Source: Pedococcus sp031456495
GTDB lineage: Bacteria > Actinomycetota > Actinomycetes > Actinomycetales > Dermatophilaceae
Length of the DNA stretch: 64,000 bases
NCBI RefSeq assembly: GCF_031456495.1
Contig: NZ_JAVDUW010000003.1
Span: 1-64,000, forward strand
Reading direction: 5' to 3'
Positions 14,077-22,188 of the stretch are shown in pieces (within the stretch, counting starts at the first letter, position 1; each line of letters starts with the position of its first letter). A model generated the notes under the pieces. That model saw only the letters and a program-made list of their open reading frames with translations. It was not told where the DNA came from and made no database searches. Both the position numbers and the translations under genes were made by a program.

Positions 14077-14553
14077 GTGGTCGACCGCAAGGACATCGGC
14101 TCCTGGCTCGAGGGCCCGGGTGCACGGACCGGCGAGCCGTCGGGGCACCCCGGTGAGCGCCTGGGTATGCCGGCCAGCGGCGCCGGGTCCGTGGGCCGCT
14201 TCGGGCGTCGCCTCGTCGGTGTCGTCATCGACTGGGTCGTCTGCCAGCTCATCGCCAGCGCGCTCTTCCACGTCCCGCTGCCGTTCCGCGGTGTGGCCAC
14301 CGGGTCGGACTCGTTCCTGCTGCTTGCCGTCTTCGCCGTGGAGAACCTGCTGCTCGTCGGCACCCTCGGCAGCACGCTCGGCCACCGCCTCGTCGGACTT
14401 CGGGTGGTCTCGCTCGACGGCCGTCCGGCGCGGCCGTTCCAGGTGCTCGTGCGCACCGTCCTGCTGTGCCTCTTCCTCCCGGCGATGTTCTGGGACAAGG
14501 ACGGCCGCGGCCTGCACGACAAGGCCGCCGGCACCGTCATCGTCCGCACCTGA
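14077..14553 (+). CDS. RDD family membrane protein
   Basis: 158-aa membrane protein with an RDD domain: the Arg and Asp of GRRLVGVVIDWVVCQL open the domain, and two more hydrophobic segments follow (about 90-105 and 130-145). It ends with the conserved DKDGRGLHDKAAGTVIV motif. The family is poorly defined; transport or membrane-stress roles have been proposed. It is divergent from glnA. No ribosome binding site is evident, so the GTG start may be leaderless. Confidence 0.85.
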   Translation: MVDRKDIGSWLEGPGARTGEPSGHPGERLGMPASGAGSVGRFGRRLVGVVIDWVVCQLIASALFHVPLPFRGVATGSDSFLLLAVFAVENLLLVGTLGSTLGHRLVGLRVVSLDGRPARPFQVLVRTVLLCLFLPAMFWDKDGRGLHDKAAGTVIVRT

Positions 14554-14612
14554 GGCGGTACCACGGCATACCGGGTGGGCACCTGAGGCGGCACCACGGC
14601 AAACCGGGTGGG
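14547..14612. repeat. 33-bp tandem repeat containing the RDD gene's stop codon
   Basis: Unit 1 (14547-14579) contains the end of the RDD gene and its TGA. Unit 2 (14580-14612) repeats it with 31 of 33 identities. Unit 1 carries GGCATAC, unit 2 GGCAAAC. Confidence 0.9.
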
Positions 14613-14642
14613 TCCCTCCGGCCGCGGTGGACCGCAGGGACC
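14611..14642. terminator. weak hairpin between RDD gene and padR
   Basis: GGTCCCT pairs with AGGGACC and an inner GCGGT with ACCGC; a 6-nt bulge on one side weakens it. It sits between convergent genes. Confidence 0.4.
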
Positions 14643-14646
14643 GCGG

Positions 14647-15252
14647 TCAGCGGCGGACGAGCACCGCGCGGATCCGTTCGGACGCCTCGCCGAGGATCGC
14701 CACGATCTCCCGGCTCTGCTCCGCGGTGACCCCGTGCCGCTTCCACGCGTCCCGGGCGTCGCGGCGCAGCTGCTGCACGGCCTTCTCCAGGTCGCCGAAC
14801 GCCTGCGCGTCACCACCCGTCCAGCTGCTCCAGGCGTCCCCGCCCCCGGCGGGGGTGGCGGTGCGCCTCGCCTCGCGGGCGGCCGCCTTGAGCTCGGCCC
14901 GCAGGTCGCTCGTCTCGCCCCGCACGCGTGAGCGCACCTCCTGCGCGAGCTGGCGCACGGAGTCGTCGAGGTCGACCTGGAGGTGGGCGAGGTCGTCCTG
15001 GCGGGCACGGACCTCGGCGCGACCCGCGTCCGTGATGCGGTAGACGGCCTTGCGCCCCTCGTCGGTGCGCTCGACGAGCCCTTCCTCCTCGAGCTTGGCG
15101 AGGCGCGGGTACACGGTGCCGGCGCTGGGGGAGTAGAGGCCGTTGAACCGCTGCTCGAGGTCCTGGATCACCTCGTAGCCGTGCCGGGGCCCGTCGTCGA
15201 GGAGGGCCAACAGGTAGAGGCGCAGCTGGCCGTGCGCGAAGACCGGGCTCAC
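14647..15252 (-). CDS. PadR family transcriptional regulator
   Basis: 201-aa repressor-type protein. The N-terminal winged helix (about residues 5-80) shows the PadR hallmarks LLALLDDGPRHGYEVIQDLEQRF and TVYPRLAKLEEEGLV; the long C-terminal part is helical and probably dimerises. The GTG start overlaps the stop of the upstream DUF4097 gene by 4 nt (GTGA), so the two are translationally coupled. Two 13-bp direct repeats at the operon promoter (16117-16150) are the probable operator, implying autoregulation. Confidence 0.9.
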   Translation of the reverse strand: MSPVFAHGQLRLYLLALLDDGPRHGYEVIQDLEQRFNGLYSPSAGTVYPRLAKLEEEGLVERTDEGRKAVYRITDAGRAEVRARQDDLAHLQVDLDDSVRQLAQEVRSRVRGETSDLRAELKAAAREARRTATPAGGGDAWSSWTGGDAQAFGDLEKAVQQLRRDARDAWKRHGVTAEQSREIVAILGEASERIRAVLVRR

Positions 15253-16094
15253 GCGCCGGCCCCCGCAGTCGTGTCGGGCCCGGCACCGCTGGGCTGGAGC
15301 ACCACCACGTCGCCGGAGACCGCGTTGGCCTTCAGCCGCAGGCCGCCGTCCCCGGCGGTGAGCCGGCCGCCGTTCCGGCGGGAGTTGCGGTCGATCGTGA
15401 GGCCGTCGATGACGACCGACCCGGTGGCCGTGCTGGCCTTGACGTCGTAGCCGTGGTGCGGCGCCCGCACCGTGACGTCGCCGGACACCGAGCTCGAGGA
15501 GATCGTGGGCCCGGCGTTGGTCAGGTCGAGGGTGACGTCGCCGCTCACGGTGTGGATCCCGACCTCCTCGAGGTCGCTGTGCCGGGCGGTCACCGCCCCC
15601 GAGACGGAGTTGACCTTGAGCAGCCCGTGCAGGTTCCCGCACTCGACCTCGCCGGAGACGGTGTTGACGTCGACCGGGCCGGTGACGTCGTCCAGGGTCA
15701 TCGTCCCGGAGACCGTGTTGACCTTGGCGCCCGCACGCAGCCCGGCGAGCAGTCCGCTCGCGCTCACCGTGCTCACCGAGGTGACGGCCTCCTCCGGCAC
15801 GGACAGGCTCAGCGTCACGCGGTTGCGGTCGAACCACTCCACGCTCTGGCGCAGCTTGCCCAGGATGGTGTCGCCCTCGACGCCATGGGTGATCTTGAGC
15901 AGCGAGCCGTCCCACACCACCCGCAGCGGCGTGCCCCGGATCGCGGAGACCTCGAGCCGGGCGGTGGGGGAGTCGGTGTGCGTGACCACGTCCACCTGAC
16001 CACCGACCACGGCGACGCTGAGTCTGCTGACGCGCTCGCCCTCGCCACCGATGTCGAGCACCCGGGGGCTGTCGAGCGTCCATTCCTGGGCCAT
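15249..16094 (-). CDS. DUF4097 family beta-strand repeat protein
   Basis: 281-aa protein built of repeated short strands of the form VNTVSGTMTLDDVTGPVDVNT, typical of DUF4097 putative adhesin-like beta-solenoids. No signal peptide or membrane segment is visible, so it is probably cytoplasmic. It is the first gene of an operon with a PadR regulator and overlaps it by 4 nt. AGAGGA lies upstream of the ATG. The pairing of DUF4097 with PadR is common in actinobacteria; the role of the solenoid is unknown. Confidence 0.88.
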   Translation of the reverse strand: MAQEWTLDSPRVLDIGGEGERVSRLSVAVVGGQVDVVTHTDSPTARLEVSAIRGTPLRVVWDGSLLKITHGVEGDTILGKLRQSVEWFDRNRVTLSLSVPEEAVTSVSTVSASGLLAGLRAGAKVNTVSGTMTLDDVTGPVDVNTVSGEVECGNLHGLLKVNSVSGAVTARHSDLEEVGIHTVSGDVTLDLTNAGPTISSSSVSGDVTVRAPHHGYDVKASTATGSVVIDGLTIDRNSRRNGGRLTAGDGGLRLKANAVSGDVVVLQPSGAGPDTTAGAGA

Positions 16095-16116
16095 GGGAGT
16101 TCCTCTCGTCCTGTCG

Positions 16117-16150
16117 CGTTATATCGCGTTGCGAACACGTTATATCGCGT
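16117..16150 (-). promoter_or_regulatory. doubled operator/promoter of the DUF4097-padR operon
   Basis: CGTTATATCGCGT occurs at 16117-16129 and 16138-16150, 21 bp apart (two helical turns). Each copy is near-palindromic (CGCG-tTATAt-CGCG) and contains an A/T-rich core unusual for this DNA, which could also serve as a -10. It lies 23 bp upstream of the DUF4097 start, fitting an autoregulatory PadR site. Confidence 0.65.
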
Positions 16151-16289
16151 ATGCCGGTGACGCAAGACCCCGGACGGTGGCACCGTGGCGCCCGGGTCGC
16201 GGGGTGCCCGGCTCGGGGTCGCGGGCGTGCCTGTCGGGGCCCGTGGGGTGCGCCACCGGCCTGGCGCCTCGAGAGGCGCAGATGACCGA

Positions 16290-16303
16290 TGTAAGCGCTG
16301 ACA
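16290..16303. promoter_or_regulatory. LacI-family-like operator of a second type
   Basis: TGTAAGCGCTGACA is palindromic at 12 of 14 positions around AGCGCT and resembles LacI-family sites other than the CebR box. Just downstream AGGTCACGAA is repeated 11 bp apart (16304-16313, 16315-16324). Confidence 0.4.
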
Positions 16304-16325
16304 AGGTCACGAAGAGGTCACGAAA

Positions 16326-16339
16326 TGGGATCGCTCCCA
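16326..16339. promoter_or_regulatory. CebR box 1
   Basis: TGGGATCGCTCCCA matches the Streptomyces CebR operator TGGGAGCGCTCCCA at 13 of 14 positions. It lies 87 bp before the cebE start; the cognate regulator gene ends the operon. Confidence 0.75.
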
Positions 16340-16348
16340 CACTGCCCC

Positions 16349-16354
16349 TTGACC
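16349..16354 (+). promoter_or_regulatory. possible -35 (TTGACC) of the ceb operon
   Basis: TTGACC lies between the two CebR boxes. No convincing -10 is found at the expected spacing (16372-16378 reads GCTCCAT), so this is tentative. Confidence 0.3.
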
Positions 16355-16381
16355 GGCTCCACCGGCATACGGCTCCATTCT

Positions 16382-16395
16382 CGGGAGCGCTCCCA
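16382..16395. promoter_or_regulatory. CebR box 2
   Basis: CGGGAGCGCTCCCA matches the CebR consensus at 13 of 14 positions. It is 56 bp from box 1 and 30 bp upstream of the cebE start, suited to roadblock or looping repression. Confidence 0.8.
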
Positions 16396-16425
16396 GTGAA
16401 GGGGGCCCGACGGAAAGGTGCAACG

Positions 16426-17727
16426 GTGCACATCCCCTCGCGCAGGCTGATCGGGTCAGCCGCACTTCTCGCAACGGTCGCCCTCTCCACCGCCGCGTGC
16501 GGTGGCAACGACGGGGGCGCCGGCACGGCCGGCAAGGAGAAGGTCACCCTGCGGGTGAGCACCTTCGGCAAGTTCGGCTACACCGACCTGTACAAGCAGT
16601 ACATGAAGGACCACCCCAACGTGACCGTCGTCGAGACGGCGGAGGGTGACCTCGGCAAGTACAACACCCAGCTCATCCAGCGGATCGCGGCCGGCTCCGG
16701 CGCCGGCGACGTCGTCGCCCTCGAGGAGGGCCAGATCGTCGGGTTCCTGCAGAGCGCGGACAAGTTCGTGAACCTGCAGGACTACGGCAGCAACGACCTC
16801 AAGGGCAACTTCCTCCCGTGGAAGTACGCAAACGCCACGACGGGCGACGGCAAGACGACGATCGGCCTCGGCACCGACGTCGGCGGCCTGGCGATGTGCT
16901 ACCGCCGTGACCTGTTCCAGAAGGCCGGGCTGCCCACCGACCGCGCCGAGGTGGCCAAGCTCTGGCCGACGTGGGACGACTACATCGCCACCGGCAAGCG
17001 CTACGAGGCCGGGATCAAGGACCCCAAGTCGCACTTCGTGGACAGCGCCACCAACACCTACAACTCGATCCTCATGCAGTCCTCGGACCACACCTACTTC
17101 GACCGCGACGAGAAGCTCGTCATCGACTCGAACCCCGGTGTGAAGGCGGCTTGGGACGAGAGCCTGAAGATGGTCGACTCGGGCCTGTCGGCCAAGCTCA
17201 AGTCGTTCTCCCCGGAGTGGAACGCCGGCTTCAAGAGCGGCTCGTTCGCGACGCTCGCCTGTCCCGCGTGGATGACCGGCTACATCAAGGACCAGGCCGG
17301 TGCCGAGAACAGCGGCAAGTGGGACATCACCACCGTCCCTGGCGGCGGCGGCAACTGGGGTGGCTCGTGGCTCGGCGTTCCCAAGCAGAGCAAGCACCAG
17401 AAGGAGGCCGTCGAGCTCGCCAAGTTCCTGACGAGCGGGTCCAGCCAGCTCGCCGCCTTCAAGGCTGTCGGCAACCTGCCCTCGAACCCGACGCTCTACA
17501 CCGACCCGGCGCTGAAGGACGCGAAGAACGAGTACTTCAACAACGCGCCCGTGGGTGAGCTCTTCGTGGCAGGCGCGGCCAACCTCAAGCCGGTCTTCCT
17601 CGGGGCGAAGAACCAGCCCGTGCGCGACGCGGTCGAGAACGCCATGCGCAGCGTCGAGGGCGGCCAGCGCAGTGCCGCGGACGGTTGGAAGGAAGCCGTG
17701 TCGGCTGCCGAGAAGGCCGCCAAGTAG
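16426..17727 (+). CDS. cebE: cello-oligosaccharide ABC transporter substrate-binding lipoprotein
   Basis: 433-aa family 1 extracellular solute-binding protein. The N-terminus has two arginines, a hydrophobic stretch and the lipobox STAAC with lipidation at Cys25, so it is anchored to the outer face of the membrane. The GTG at 16426 is preceded by GGAAAGG at 7-nt spacing. Downstream permeases, a GH1 beta-glucosidase and a LacI regulator, with CebR boxes upstream, indicate cellobiose or cellotriose as ligand; this specificity is inferred from context. A strong hairpin after the stop probably raises its level over the permeases. Confidence 0.85.
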   Translation: MHIPSRRLIGSAALLATVALSTAACGGNDGGAGTAGKEKVTLRVSTFGKFGYTDLYKQYMKDHPNVTVVETAEGDLGKYNTQLIQRIAAGSGAGDVVALEEGQIVGFLQSADKFVNLQDYGSNDLKGNFLPWKYANATTGDGKTTIGLGTDVGGLAMCYRRDLFQKAGLPTDRAEVAKLWPTWDDYIATGKRYEAGIKDPKSHFVDSATNTYNSILMQSSDHTYFDRDEKLVIDSNPGVKAAWDESLKMVDSGLSAKLKSFSPEWNAGFKSGSFATLACPAWMTGYIKDQAGAENSGKWDITTVPGGGGNWGGSWLGVPKQSKHQKEAVELAKFLTSGSSQLAAFKAVGNLPSNPTLYTDPALKDAKNEYFNNAPVGELFVAGAANLKPVFLGAKNQPVRDAVENAMRSVEGGQRSAADGWKEAVSAAEKAAK

Positions 17728-17754
17728 GTCGGGCTCCCGCCCGCCACCCCGACT

Positions 17755-17796
17755 GCGGTCGGGCGCCGGTCCTCTCGCGTACCGGCGCCCGACCGC
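17755..17796 (+). terminator. intercistronic hairpin between cebE and cebF
   Basis: Perfect 16-bp stem (17755-17770 with 17781-17796), 10-nt loop, no T tract. It probably works as an attenuator or mRNA stabiliser giving more binding protein than permease. Confidence 0.75.
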
Positions 17797-17842
17797 CACC
17801 AACCACTCGGAACGCCACCAGCCACCTCGGAAGGGGACGCCC

Positions 17843-18805
17843 GTGACCACCACGACGCCGACCTCCACGCTCCCGACCCGGGCAGCGCCCCCCGGTCGCC
17901 TGCGGCGCCTGCTCCGGCGCGCCGACGCCGGCCTCACGCCGTACGCGATGGTCTCGCCGTTCTTCATCCTGTTCGCGGTCTTCGGCCTCTTCCCGCTGCT
18001 CTACACGGCATGGGTGAGCACCCACGACTGGAGCCTGCTGGCGGGGGACCAGGGCTGGGTGGGACTGGGCAACTACGCCGAGCTGATGCAGGACTCGGAC
18101 TTCTGGAACGCCATGCTCAACACGTTCGCGATGTTCGTCATCGCGACCGTGCCGCAGCTGGTGCTGGCCATGGTCCTGGCGCAGATGCTGAACTCCCGCC
18201 TGCGCTCGGCGACGTTCTGGCGCATGGGGATCCTGCTGCCGAACGTCACGTCGGTCGCCGCCGTCGGCATCATCTTCACGCTGATGTTCAGCCGCGACTT
18301 CGGCCTCTTCAACTGGCTGCTCGGCCACGTCGGGGTCGACCCGATCGCCTGGCAGGACCACCGCTGGTCGAGCTGGATCGCCATCTCCACGATGGTCGAC
18401 TGGCGCTGGACCGGGTACAACGCCCTCATCCTGCTGGCCGCGCTGCAGTCGGTGCCGACGGAGATCTACGAGGCGGCCCGCATCGACGGAGCGAACGGCT
18501 GGCGCACCTTCTGGTCGATCACGGTGCCGATGCTGCGCCCGACCCTCATCTTCGTCACCATCGTGGCCACCATCGGCGGGACGCAGCTGTTCACCGAGCC
18601 GCTGCTGTTCAACCCCGGGGCGAACTCGATCAACGGGGGCACGACCGGCCAGTTCCAGACGGCCGCCATGTACCTCGTGCAGAACGCGTTCACCGGCCAG
18701 CGGTTCGGGTACGCCGCGACCATCGCGTGGGTGCTGTTCCTGTTCATCGCCGCGTTCTCGGCAGTCAACGTGCTGCTGCTGCGGCGCATCCGGTCGGCGG
18801 AGTGA
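17843..18805 (+). CDS. cebF: ABC sugar transporter permease (CebF-like)
   Basis: 320-aa inner-membrane permease (MalF type) with about six transmembrane segments, the first near residues 35-55. The cytoplasmic EAA loop EIYEAARIDGANGWRTFW near residue 210 would contact the ATPase. The GTG start at 17843 has an AAGGGGA site upstream; an in-frame extension to 17555 overlaps cebE and is rejected. It pairs with cebG 7 nt downstream. The operon contains no ATPase gene; in Streptomyces the shared MsiK energises CebEFG. Confidence 0.88.
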   Translation: MTTTTPTSTLPTRAAPPGRLRRLLRRADAGLTPYAMVSPFFILFAVFGLFPLLYTAWVSTHDWSLLAGDQGWVGLGNYAELMQDSDFWNAMLNTFAMFVIATVPQLVLAMVLAQMLNSRLRSATFWRMGILLPNVTSVAAVGIIFTLMFSRDFGLFNWLLGHVGVDPIAWQDHRWSSWIAISTMVDWRWTGYNALILLAALQSVPTEIYEAARIDGANGWRTFWSITVPMLRPTLIFVTIVATIGGTQLFTEPLLFNPGANSINGGTTGQFQTAAMYLVQNAFTGQRFGYAATIAWVLFLFIAAFSAVNVLLLRRIRSAE

Positions 18806-18812
18806 GGACACC

Positions 18813-19766
18813 ATGACACAGACCCAGGTTCCCGCCGTGGTGCCCGCCGCGAGCGGCGTCGAGCCGCCGGCATCCGTGGGCAGGCGACCCCGTCGCGCCC
18901 ACCGGGCCCGCACCCTCGGCGGCGCGGCCGCCCGCAGCACCGGTGCGACCCCGGCGAGCCGGCTCGTCTACCTCTGCCTCGCGGTGTCGGTGCTGCTGTC
19001 GGCCGGCCCGCTCTACTACATGGTCGTCATGGCGTCGCGGCCCAACAGCGACATCTCGTCGATCCCGCCGCCGCTGACGCCCGGCGGCGACCTCGGCACC
19101 AACATCTCGCGCGTCTTCGCCAACCAGGACGTGCTGTTCGGCCGGGCGATGCTCAACTCGCTGCTGGTGGCCGGTGCCGCGACCGTGTCGGTCGTCGTCC
19201 TGTCCTCGCTCGCCGGCTTCGCGTTCGCCAAGCTGCGGTTCCGCGGCCGCAACGCGCTGCTGCTCGTCGTCGTCGCGACCATGATGGTGCCGGTCCAGCT
19301 GGGCCTGGTCCCGCTCTACATGCTGATGTCGAAGCTGGGCCTCGCCGGCACGCTGTGGTCGGCGCTGCTGCCCTTCCTCGTCAGCGGGTTCGGCGTGTTC
19401 ATGATGCGGCAGTACGCCGCCCAGTCGATCCCCACCGAGCTCATCGAGGCCGCGCGGGTCGACGGCGCCTCGACGACGCGGATCTTCTTCTCCGTCGTCT
19501 TCCCGGTCCTGCGACCGGCGGCTGCGGTGCTGGGGCTGCTGACGTTCATGGAGCGCTGGAACGACTTCCTGTGGCCCTACCTCACCCTCGACGCGGACCA
19601 CCCCACGGTGCAGGTGGCGCTGTCGCGGCTCTCGGGTGGCTACTACACCGACCAGGCGCTCGTCATGGCCGGGACCCTGCTGGGGACCCTGCCGCTCGTC
19701 GTGGTCTTCATCGTGTTCGGCCGCCAGATCATCGGCGGCATCATGCAGGGCGGAGTCAAAGGATGA
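18813..19766 (+). CDS. cebG: ABC sugar transporter permease (CebG-like)
   Basis: 317-aa MalG-type permease with about six transmembrane segments, after an Arg-rich cytoplasmic N-terminus of about 50 residues. The EAA loop is ELIEAARVDGASTTRIFF. It is 7 nt downstream of cebF, and its stop overlaps the ATG of the beta-glucosidase gene (ATGA), so translation is coupled through the operon. Confidence 0.9.
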   Translation: MTQTQVPAVVPAASGVEPPASVGRRPRRAHRARTLGGAAARSTGATPASRLVYLCLAVSVLLSAGPLYYMVVMASRPNSDISSIPPPLTPGGDLGTNISRVFANQDVLFGRAMLNSLLVAGAATVSVVVLSSLAGFAFAKLRFRGRNALLLVVVATMMVPVQLGLVPLYMLMSKLGLAGTLWSALLPFLVSGFGVFMMRQYAAQSIPTELIEAARVDGASTTRIFFSVVFPVLRPAAAVLGLLTFMERWNDFLWPYLTLDADHPTVQVALSRLSGGYYTDQALVMAGTLLGTLPLVVVFIVFGRQIIGGIMQGGVKG

Positions 19767-21124
19767 CCATGACCGGACAGGACCCGTTGTCGCGAAACGC
19801 ATTTCCCGCGGACTTCACGTGGGGCGTGGCGACGTCGAGCTACCAGATCGAGGGCGGCACGAAGGAGGACGGCCGCGGTCCCTCGATCTGGGACACCTTC
19901 TCGGGCACACCGGGCCGGGTGGTCGACGGGGACACCGGCGAGGTGGCCGTCGAGCACTTCCACCGGTACGAGGAGGACGTCGCGCTCATGGCGGACCTCG
20001 GCGTCGAGGCCTACCGGTTCTCCGTGGCGTGGCCGCGGGTGCAGCCGACCGGCTCGGGCCCGGTGAACGTCGCAGGCCTGGACTTCTACGACCGCCTCGT
20101 CGACGCGCTCCTCGCCCGCGGCATCACGCCCTGGGCGACGCTGTACCACTGGGACCTGCCGCAGCCGCTCGAGGACGCGGGCGGCTGGCCGGTGCGCGCC
20201 ACGGCCGAGCGGTTCGCCGAGTATGCCGGGCACGTCGCCCAGGAGCTGGGCGACCGGGTGGGGCACTTCATCACCCTCAACGAGCCGTGGTGCTCGGCCT
20301 TCCTCGGCTACGGCAGCGGCCGGCACGCGCCGGGGCGCTCGGACCCCGCCGAGGCACTGGCGGCCTCGCACCACCTGCTGCTCGGCCACGGGCTGGCCGT
20401 CGAGACCATCCGGGCTGCGGCCCCGACGGCGCAGGTCGGCATCACGCTCAATCTGTACCCGGTCGACGGTGCCCACGACGGCCACGGTGTGGCGGACGCC
20501 GTTCGCCGGGTCGACGGCCTCGCCAACCGCTGGTTCCTCGACCCGGTGCTGCGCGGCGCATACCCCAAGGACGTCGTCGAGGACGTGCGGCACCTGAGCG
20601 ACCTCTCCTTCGTCCACGACGGCGACCTCGACGTCGTCTCGGCGCCGCTCGACTTCCTCGGCGTCAACTACTACACCCGCCACGTGGTTGCCCCCGGCGC
20701 CTTCCCCGGGACCGTCGACGTGGACTTCCAGGGGCGCGGTATGCCGACGACGGCCATGGGCTGGGAGGTCGACCCCGACGGGCTCTTCGACATCCTCACC
20801 CGGGTGACGCGCGACTACGGCGACCTGCCGCTGGTCATGACGGAGAACGGTGCGGCGTTCGACGACGTCCTCGTCGACGGGCGCGTGCACGACGAGCAGC
20901 GCGTGGAGTTCCTGCGCGGCCACCTCGACGCCGGGCGCCGGGCGGTCGAGGCAGGGGTCCCGCTGGCCGGCTACTTCGCCTGGTCGCTCATGGACAACTT
21001 CGAGTGGGCGGAGGGGTACGCCAAGCGGTTCGGTCTGGTCCACGTCGACTTCCGCACGCAGGAGCGCACGGTCAAGGACAGCGGACGGTGGTACTCGGAG
21101 TTCCTGACCGGCACGCCATACTGA
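19763..21124 (+). CDS. bglC: family 1 glycoside hydrolase, beta-glucosidase
   Basis: 453-aa intracellular GH1 enzyme that would split imported cellobiose or cello-oligosaccharides to glucose. The N-terminal GH1 signature (FTWGVATSSYQIEGG) is present; the acid/base is Glu174 in TLNEPW and the nucleophile Glu361 in MTENGAAF. No signal peptide. Two in-frame ATGs (19763, 19769) are possible; 19763 overlaps the cebG stop. It is the fourth gene of the ceb operon, with the regulator gene 5 nt downstream. Confidence 0.93.
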   Translation: MTMTGQDPLSRNAFPADFTWGVATSSYQIEGGTKEDGRGPSIWDTFSGTPGRVVDGDTGEVAVEHFHRYEEDVALMADLGVEAYRFSVAWPRVQPTGSGPVNVAGLDFYDRLVDALLARGITPWATLYHWDLPQPLEDAGGWPVRATAERFAEYAGHVAQELGDRVGHFITLNEPWCSAFLGYGSGRHAPGRSDPAEALAASHHLLLGHGLAVETIRAAAPTAQVGITLNLYPVDGAHDGHGVADAVRRVDGLANRWFLDPVLRGAYPKDVVEDVRHLSDLSFVHDGDLDVVSAPLDFLGVNYYTRHVVAPGAFPGTVDVDFQGRGMPTTAMGWEVDPDGLFDILTRVTRDYGDLPLVMTENGAAFDDVLVDGRVHDEQRVEFLRGHLDAGRRAVEAGVPLAGYFAWSLMDNFEWAEGYAKRFGLVHVDFRTQERTVKDSGRWYSEFLTGTPY

Positions 21125-21129
21125 CGCCC

Positions 21130-22155
21130 ATGAGCAGTGCGCGCGGTGGCCAGCCCACCCTCGAGGAGGTCGCCACCCGCGCCGGGGTGGGGCGGGGCAC
21201 CGTGTCGCGCGTCATCAACGGGTCACCGCAGGTCTCCGAGCGCACCCGCGCCCGCGTGATGCGGGCGGTCAGCGACCTCGGCTACGTGCCCAACATGGCC
21301 GCCCGGGCGCTCGTCACCCGGCGGACGGGCGCCATCGCCCTGGTCATCTCCGAGCCGGAGGAGCGCATCTTCGGCGAGCCGTTCTTCGCCGGGGTGGTGC
21401 GTGGCATCACGACGGTGGTGGGGGAGTCCTCGCGCCAGCTCGTGCTCGCCCTCGTGCAGAACCGCGAGCAGGCCGAGCGGCTCGACAGCTACCTGACGCC
21501 GCAGCACGTCGACGGCGTCCTCGTGCTCTCGGCCCACGACAGCGACACGCTCCCGGGGCGCATCCAGGGCCGCGGGCTCCCCATCGTCCTGTGTGGTCGG
21601 CCGACGAGCGAGCAGGCCCTCAGCTGGGTCGACGTCGACAACGTCGGCGGCGCGAGGGCCGCGGCGGCGCACCTGCTGGCCGAGGGGCGCCGGAACGTGG
21701 CGCTCATCGCCGGGCCGCAGGACATGATCGCCGGTCGCGACCGCCTCGAGGGCTACCAGCAGGCGCTGCGCGACGCAGGCGTCGGTGTCGACGACAGCCT
21801 CGTCGAGACCGGCGACTTCACCGAGGCGAGCGGGGCCGCCGCGATGCGCGCGCTGCTGGCGCGCCGTCCCGACGTCGACGCGGTGTTCGCCTCGAGCGAC
21901 CTCATGGCGCTGGGCGCGATCCGGGTGCTGCGGGAGGCCGGTCGCTCGGTGCCGGGCGACGTGGCGGTGGTCGGGTTCGACGACGGTCCTGTGGCCGCGG
22001 TCGCCGAGCCGGCGCTCACGACGGTGCACCAGCCCATGGAGCAGCTCGGGCGCGAGATGGCGACGATGCTGTTGTCGCGGATCAACGGCGCCGGGGAGCC
22101 GGGTCCCTCGCACGTCGTGCTCGACACGCACCTGGTCACCCGCGCCTCTGCCTGA
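21130..22155 (+). CDS. cebR: LacI family transcriptional regulator (CebR-like)
   Basis: 341 aa. The N-terminal LacI helix-turn-helix is clear (LEEVATRAGVGRGTVSRVING) with the hinge helix NMAARALVTRRTGAIALV, followed by a periplasmic-binding-type effector domain. Streptomyces CebR represses cello-oligosaccharide uptake and is released by cellobiose; two near-perfect CebR boxes at this operon's promoter support the same role. The gene ends the operon (in Streptomyces it is usually upstream), so the operon would autoregulate. Confidence 0.88.
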   Translation: MSSARGGQPTLEEVATRAGVGRGTVSRVINGSPQVSERTRARVMRAVSDLGYVPNMAARALVTRRTGAIALVISEPEERIFGEPFFAGVVRGITTVVGESSRQLVLALVQNREQAERLDSYLTPQHVDGVLVLSAHDSDTLPGRIQGRGLPIVLCGRPTSEQALSWVDVDNVGGARAAAAHLLAEGRRNVALIAGPQDMIAGRDRLEGYQQALRDAGVGVDDSLVETGDFTEASGAAAMRALLARRPDVDAVFASSDLMALGAIRVLREAGRSVPGDVAVVGFDDGPVAAVAEPALTTVHQPMEQLGREMATMLLSRINGAGEPGPSHVVLDTHLVTRASA

Positions 22156-22188
22156 GGTCGCTCGCAGGCTGGGTGGCCCGGGATTGGC

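Noticed and set aside
16051..16425. Long N-terminal extension of CebE
   Set aside because: It would translate through both CebR boxes; the lipoprotein signal and GGAAAGG site place the start at GTG 16426.
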